Source: Prochilodus magdalenae (Eukaryota; Chordata; Actinopteri; Characiformes; Prochilodontidae). Taken from it: DNA of 64,000 nt. The stretch covers positions 229,250 to 293,249 of the forward strand of contig JAMWET010003112.1 in the NCBI GenBank assembly GCA_024036415.1. Direction: 5' to 3'. Numbering within the stretch: position 1 is the stretch's first letter; each line of letters begins with the position of its first letter. The notes beneath the pieces are model-generated. The model was not told where the DNA came from and ran no database searches. It saw nothing but the letters and a program-made list of their open reading frames with translations. Positions 59,188 through 64,000 of this stretch are shown here, in pieces. The position numbers were made by a program, and so were the translations under genes.

Positions 59188-60786
59188 CAGTGCCCTCCAT
59201 AATTATTGGCACCCCTGGTTAAGATGTGTTCTTTAGCTTCTCATAAATTGAGTTTTTTTCAAAATAATATAGGACCACGATGGAAAAAAAGAGCAAAATC
59301 CAACCTTTAACTCAAGTGAATTTATTCAGTAGGAAAAAAATCCCACATTAAGAAATAATTGTTTAACATCAAATCATGTGTGCCACAATTATTAGCACCC
59401 CTGATGTTAATACTTTGTACAACCCCCTTTTGCCAACAGCACCTAATCTTCTCCTATAATGTTTCACAAGATGGGAGAATACAGAAAGAGGGATCTTTGA
59501 CCATTCCTCTTTGCACATTCTCTCTAAATCATCCAGCAACCTGGGTCCTCTTCTCTGCACTCTCTTCTTCAGCTCACCCCACAGGTTTTCAATGGGGTTG
59601 AGGTCTGGGGACTGAGATGGCCTTGGGAGGAGCTTGATTCTGTGTGTGGTGAACCATTTCTGTGTAGATTTGGCCGTATGTTTAGGGTCATTATCTTGCT
59701 GAAAGACCCAGTGACGACCCATCTTCAGCTTTCGGGCAGAAGCCACCAGATTTTGTTTTAAAATGTCCTGGTATTTCAGAGCATTCATGATGCCATGCAC
59801 CCTAACAAGGTTCCCAGGGCCTTTGGAAGAGAAACAGGCCCACAGCATCACTGATCCTCCCCCGTATTTCACAGTGGGCATGAGGTGCTTTTCTGCATAC
59901 TCAGCTCTTGTGTTACGCCAGACCCACTTAGAGCATTTGTTGCCAAAAAGCTCTATCTTTGTTTCATCTGACCAAAGCACACGGTCCCAGTTGAAGTCCC
60001 AGTACCGCTTAGCAAACTCCAAACATTTGCGTTTATGATTGTGAGTAAGAAAAGGTTTTTTCCGTGCATGCCTCCCAAACAGCTTGTTGGCATGTAGATA
60101 GCGCCTGATGGTTCTTTTGGAGACTTTGTGACCCCAAGAAGCTACCATTTGTTGCAATTCTGTAACAGTGAGCTTTGGAGAACTTTTTAATTCTCTTATC
60201 ATCCTCCTCACTGTGCGTGGTGGCAAAATAAACTTGCGTCCTCGTCCAGACTTGTTTACCACTGTTCCAGTTGTTTTAAACTTCTTAATAATTCCTCTGA
60301 CAGTAGATATGGACAGGTGTAGGCGAGTGGCTATTTTCTTGTAGCCATTGCCTGACTTGTGAAGGTCAACACACATCTGCCTTACTTGAATGGTATGTTC
60401 CTTTGTCTTTCCCATGTTGAAGAGAAATGGCCTCTGTGTCACGTCATATTTGTACCCCAGGGAAACAGGAAGTTGTGAATTACTAATTAAATGTTCCTAC
60501 ATACTCTGATCAACTTCGTAAACTACTGTAAAAGTGACAGAAATACTTATTAAATTTATTTCCTAAATTGTTAGGGGTGCCAATAATTGTGGAACAGGTG
60601 ATTTTATGAAGAATAATTATTTCTTAGTCAGGGATTTTATTTCCCCCTTAAAATTCACTTGAGTTAAAGGTTGGATTTTACTCTTTTTTTCCATCGTGGT
60701 CCTATATTATTTTGAAAAAAACTCAATTTATGAGAGGCTAAAGAACACATCTTAACCAGGGGTGCCAATAATTATGGAGGGCACTG
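59188..60786 (-). mobile_element. Complete Tc1-like transposon, TA target duplication
   Basis: 1,599 bp flanked by TA (59186-59187, 60787-60788). Terminal inverted repeats begin CAGTGCCCTCCATAATTATT and run for at least 135 bp with only a few mismatches; weaker inverted similarity continues to about 200 bp. The paralogous site in unit B (about 43245) lacks it, so it inserted after the duplication. Confidence 0.96.
59369..60415 (-). CDS. Tc1-family DD34E transposase
   Basis: 348 residues from the MGKTKEH start (the frame opens nine codons earlier, but Tc1 proteins usually begin MGKTKE). The N-terminal paired-type helix-turn-helix DNA-binding region spans residues 1-110, with a GR-rich hook (SGRGRK, 56-61). 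The catalytic triad is Asp150 (LWSDETK), Asp241 (FQQDNDPKH) and Glu276 (DLNPIENLW), with 34 residues between the last two. A Gly-rich stretch (KYGGGSVM) lies at 183-190. There is no stop or frameshift, unlike most vertebrate Tc1 copies, so the enzyme may be recent or still functional. It catalyses cut-and-paste transposition into TA. Confidence 0.95.
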   Translation of the reverse strand: MGKTKEHTIQVRQMCVDLHKSGNGYKKIATRLHLSISTVRGIIKKFKTTGTVVNKSGRGRKFILPPRTVRRMIRELKSSPKLTVTELQQMVASWGHKVSKRTIRRYLHANKLFGRHARKKPFLTHNHKRKCLEFAKRYWDFNWDRVLWSDETKIELFGNKCSKWVWRNTRAEYAEKHLMPTVKYGGGSVMLWACFSSKGPGNLVRVHGIMNALKYQDILKQNLVASARKLKMGRHWVFQQDNDPKHTAKSTQKWFTTHRIKLLPRPSQSPDLNPIENLWGELKKRVQRRGPRLLDDLERMCKEEWSKIPLSVFSHLVKHYRRRLGAVGKRGLYKVLTSGVLIIVAHMI

Positions 60787-61569
60787 TAAATAATGAAACA
60801 ATGTGCAGTTTTCAAAAAATAATTTATTATTAATCATAATTCATTTGAGCAAGTATTCCGTCAAGTAATGTAGCTCCTTTAGAGTATTGTGTAATAATAA
60901 AGCAACCAGCAAAGACTGTTGAAAGAGGAAAAAAGTTCAGAAATTCAGAAATTACAAAGAGTCTTATGTAGCGCTAATCCAACACTGCTTCTCTTCACAT
61001 TCACTGATGTAAGTAGGTAGGCTATGACCTGAGAGGCTCCCCTGCATTGTGCCTCATGCTTAAAGCTGTCTAAAGACCTCAAATCTGAAGTTTAAGATTA
61101 AGATTCTGAGGAATGTGAAAAAACTGCTCCTTGATGTGTGAATCCTGTAGAAGCTTGATCTATTCGCATCCTGGAAGCTACTCAGCACAAGGTTAATTGT
61201 TTTTCCAGGTCGTGTACTCCAATAACTCACATATAGACTGTCTGCAGAAGCATCATGTTAACGTTAATGGACAGGGCTAAACTGATAAACAGATATATAC
61301 AAAAGTCATTAGCAAATTGCAAGTTTTGTTGAGATCCCACACTGGTGTTTAAAATTAGTGAGTTTGTGCCCTGTACAATCAATAAAAACAAAGCTGTGTG
61401 GATACAGTGTTATTCTAAATGTGTGGGGCTAAACTGCTGTATACTGAATGGACATATGGAAACCAGTAATGTCATAATTTCCACATATGAACTGTGAAGT
61501 GAATGGCACGTACTGTACTGTAACAACGTTTACACTGAGGAAAGAAAGATGTATAAAGATGTCTGTTAC
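60787..61569. other. Flank of alpha-kinase copy 2, C-terminal exons missing
   Basis: 60787-61000 continues the match to unit B (43250-43435). 61003-61548 is unique and AT-rich. The exons with DLQG and LTDPQIHS present in unit B are absent. No gene seen. Confidence 0.65.
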
Positions 61570-61732
61570 CAGCAGGAGCTCAGAGGGGATGTAGAAGATC
61601 TGTGTGGTGATGTTACTCTCGTAGAGGCATTTATTGAACTCCATGACGTAGTACTGCGCCGTCATCTGCCTTTCTACATCCGCCAAGGGAACTTGAGCCT
61701 TCCTTTCTCTCAGATACTCCTTTCCTACATAA
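61570..61732 (-). pseudogene. Alpha-kinase fragment, copy 2 (single exon)
   Basis: One exon of 163 nt with acceptor CTCAG|T and donor CTG|gtaac. It encodes YVGKEYLRERKAQVP, then DVERQMTAQYYVMEFNKCL and IFYIPSELLL. This matches the alpha-kinase N-lobe (EEF2K: YVAKRYIE ... DVRLQMEAKLWGEEYN), including the likely ATP-contacting Lys. Downstream exons with the catalytic and zinc-binding part are deleted in this unit, and the upstream exon seen at 46080-46233 is not found in the window. Non-functional as it stands unless missing exons lie elsewhere. Confidence 0.75.
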
Positions 61733-61779
61733 CTGAGGAGCAAGGCAGCACAAACATTCACATTAATGGTGGTTGGTTT

Positions 61780-62010
61780 CAAACATTTACATTTTTACAT
61801 CATTTAGCTGACACTCTTATCCAGGGACCCCCTTACAAGGGTAATTATATTACAGGTAGGCCAATGTAGTGTTAGGAGTCTTGCCCAGGGACTCTTATTG
61901 GTGTATCACAGCATAGTCACCCAGACCGGGATTCGAACCCCAGTCTCCCACATGAGGTGGCGGCTCCCTGACGGGTAGTGGGTTTATCTCCTGAGCTACA
62001 CCAACCAAAC
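61780..62010 (-). mobile_element. tRNA-derived SINE, copy 2
   Basis: Paralogue of 44640-44870: A box at 61998-61988 and B box at 61939-61929 on the - strand, with the same body and ATGTAAATG-type tail near 61785-61795. Same position relative to the alpha-kinase exon. Confidence 0.88.
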
Positions 62011-64000
62011 ATGTACTGTAATATAGTATTTTGAAGCCACATTACTCTGCTTATTGAACAGATTTCTGAAATCACATTAGCCCATGTCAACAAGGAAAGA
62101 CATTTGTCTACAGTGCGTCATGACGGTCATGATGTTTATCATCATAACACACCACCGCCAGTGCTCTTCTGCTTTTACATAACAGTTCTTCAAAAATATA
62201 CAAGTATAAAAGAAAGGCAAGATGCCTCCAATATTATATTAATTGTGCTGTAATATCGTCAATTCTTTCCAATCAAAAGGAGGTCTTTTTTTTTTTTTGG
62301 ACATTGGCTGGTAATTTAACTTTCTCAAACATGATCTAACTGATAAGTCCTGAAAGACTCAGTATACTACAACCAAATACATAAAAACTCTGTTGTTAAA
62401 TTACACTGAACATAATGCATGCAAAACACATTTCCTATGTATTAGGCTAAAATGAAGGAAAGTCACATCAAGTCACTTGTACTAAAGCGAGTGCAAATCT
62501 CAACTGAAGCAATCCATTCTCTGTCCCACGCAGTCATATGATGTTATGTTGCCTTAATTGAGCAATATAACTTGACTTGACTTGATGGGAAATAACCCTG
62601 CACTTTTTTAGTTGGTCCCTAAAGCATCTGTTACACTTTATGCTCAAAGAAATTTCAAATGTTTTCTGTCTGTTAGGAGTGGAAATAGTAGTACTAGTAC
62701 TAGTACAAATGACATTTGCCTAGATTGTTCCAGACAGTATTTATGTAGCAAACCAGTACGCACTTGCTTAAATGCTGTTTCCATAAGTATTTAACTCTTC
62801 AGACCTGGTAGAACCACTTTTTTTTTTACAGAACTAACAATATAATGCCTGGTGGTGTCTGTTTCTACCAGCTTCGCTGAGTGATATTCAACCATTCCTC
62901 TTGGCAGATTTGCTTCAGGCTGTTCGGGCTGGTTGGACGATACTGCGGGACTGTAATTTTTAGATGATGACCCAGATTTGATCTGGACCGTTATGGGATA
63001 TTCACATCTTTGTTGTCTATCCTCTCCTGTGTTACTTTGGCCTTGTGCTTGGGATTACTGTCCTGCTGAAAGGTGCATCTTCCTCAGGCTTTGGATTTTT
63101 GGCAGACTGTATTTTGCACCATCCATCCATTCTTCAGTTTTACCAAAATGCCCTTAATACAGTATATGCTCCTACTGGTGTACGTTCACGTTAGCTTCAG
63201 CTACTGTACTCTGTAGCTCCTTTAAAATTATAGTTAACCTCTGCATGGCTTCCCATTCTTGCTCTGATGCTGAGTGTTGAAGGACAGCCTTGTCCAGTTC
63301 CTGAGTGATCCAAGAGTGCTTAACAGGATATCCAAACACTTGGACATTAATCTTAGCCTCTGCTATCTTAGACATTTAATTAACATAATCTCTGATAGTC
63401 TTATAATGCTTTGTGGCCTTCATTGTCATGTTGCTTCAGATTCAGACAGATCGATAGTATTTGTTAAATTAGGGACGTCTTTTTTATGGTCAACTTTGTA
63501 ATGTTTTCTTGTAGGGCAATAACTTGAATACTTAAGCAAACAGAAATGTTCAGTTAGTAATTATTGTCACATAATATTTTCCTGCATGAAACCAAATCAC
63601 TAAATTTATTTTTAAAATATGTGTCAAGAAGTGTCCATTTTAATCCAGACCAATCTGATGATTTTTAAGGGTGTCGAATGTTGAATGTTTTCAAGGCACT
63701 AAACTGAAAACAATGTTGTATTGCAGCTTTGATTCATAATAACTGGAATGCCATTAAATTCAGGCCATTATATACATGGTATAAAACACATCGATGGAGC
63801 CTTTTACAGTACAGCCTATACAGTATTCACAAGTCATGTTACATATTAACTTAAGCAGACTGGAAATGCGAATTTGCCAGTAAGGTAATGTTAGATTGAT
63901 TAAACACACAAATACATTAAAGATACTAAATCTATCCCAACAGTGTGACCTTCTGGAAAAAGGAATACATTTAACTTAAATCTGAAAACACTCTAAATGT
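62011..64000. other. Right flank of the array
   Basis: To about 62690 it aligns with 44871-45485 of unit B; the duplication ends there after AGGAGTGGAAA. 62870-63130 contains phrases (ACCATTCCTCTTGGCAGATT, TACTGTCCTGCTGAAAGGTG) resembling the antisense of Tc1-type transposase genes, compare 59505 and 59692, so it may be a worn Tc1 remnant. The frame at 63172-63375 (-) is unrecognised. 63400-64000 is AT-rich with nothing seen. Confidence 0.5.

Noticed and set aside
63172..63375. 67-residue frame on the - strand
   Set aside because: No recognised domain, no splice context, next to likely transposon debris.

Overview
The window is vertebrate, most likely teleost fish, genomic DNA. It has large introns with GT/AG borders, abundant TG/TA/TC microsatellites, Tc1, hAT, LINE and tRNA-SINE repeats of fish type, and ependymin-family genes. 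I cannot fix the species; repeat style would suit an ostariophysan, but this is a guess.

Layout. (1) 1-3248 is the 5' flank or first intron of dctn1. (2) 3249-23487 carries dctn1 (dynactin p150Glued) on the + strand. I traced 29 coding exons with consistent phases, giving about 1,245 residues: CAP-Gly domain, basic linker with microexons, coiled coil 1, central dynactin region, coiled coil 2 and C-terminal region. (3) 24,770-27,300 is a repeat-rich spacer. (4) From 27,318 the window becomes a tandem array on the - strand. It has three six-exon ependymin-like genes (A 27,318-31,866; B 35,376-39,520; C 51,576-56,783) and two broken alpha-kinase genes (44,071-46,233; 61,570-61,732).

The array comes from segmental duplication of a unit of about 14-16 kb. 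Unit B (about 32,580-46,270) and unit C (about 46,270-62,690) each hold, in order, a relic of a dctn1 3' intron/exon segment, an ependymin-like gene, and an alpha-kinase fragment. Unit A is the locus where dctn1 is still whole. The relic dctn1 exon of 74 bp is identical in all three places, although the flanking units have diverged.

Because the units are paralogous, each serves as an empty-site control for insertions in the other. A Tc1 element with an open transposase frame (TA duplication), a hAT element (8-bp duplication) and a palindromic MITE (TA duplication) can all be dated as later than the duplication. A 5'-truncated LINE in unit B is delimited by its own 16-bp target duplication.

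The ependymin-like proteins are predicted secreted glycoproteins with four conserved cysteines. Their mature N-terminus is a His-Pro dipeptide tract that varies in length between the three copies (2-3, 14 and 9 units). Copy A has lost the exon-3 acceptor. The alpha-kinase copies carry complementary deletions, so neither encodes a whole kinase domain here.
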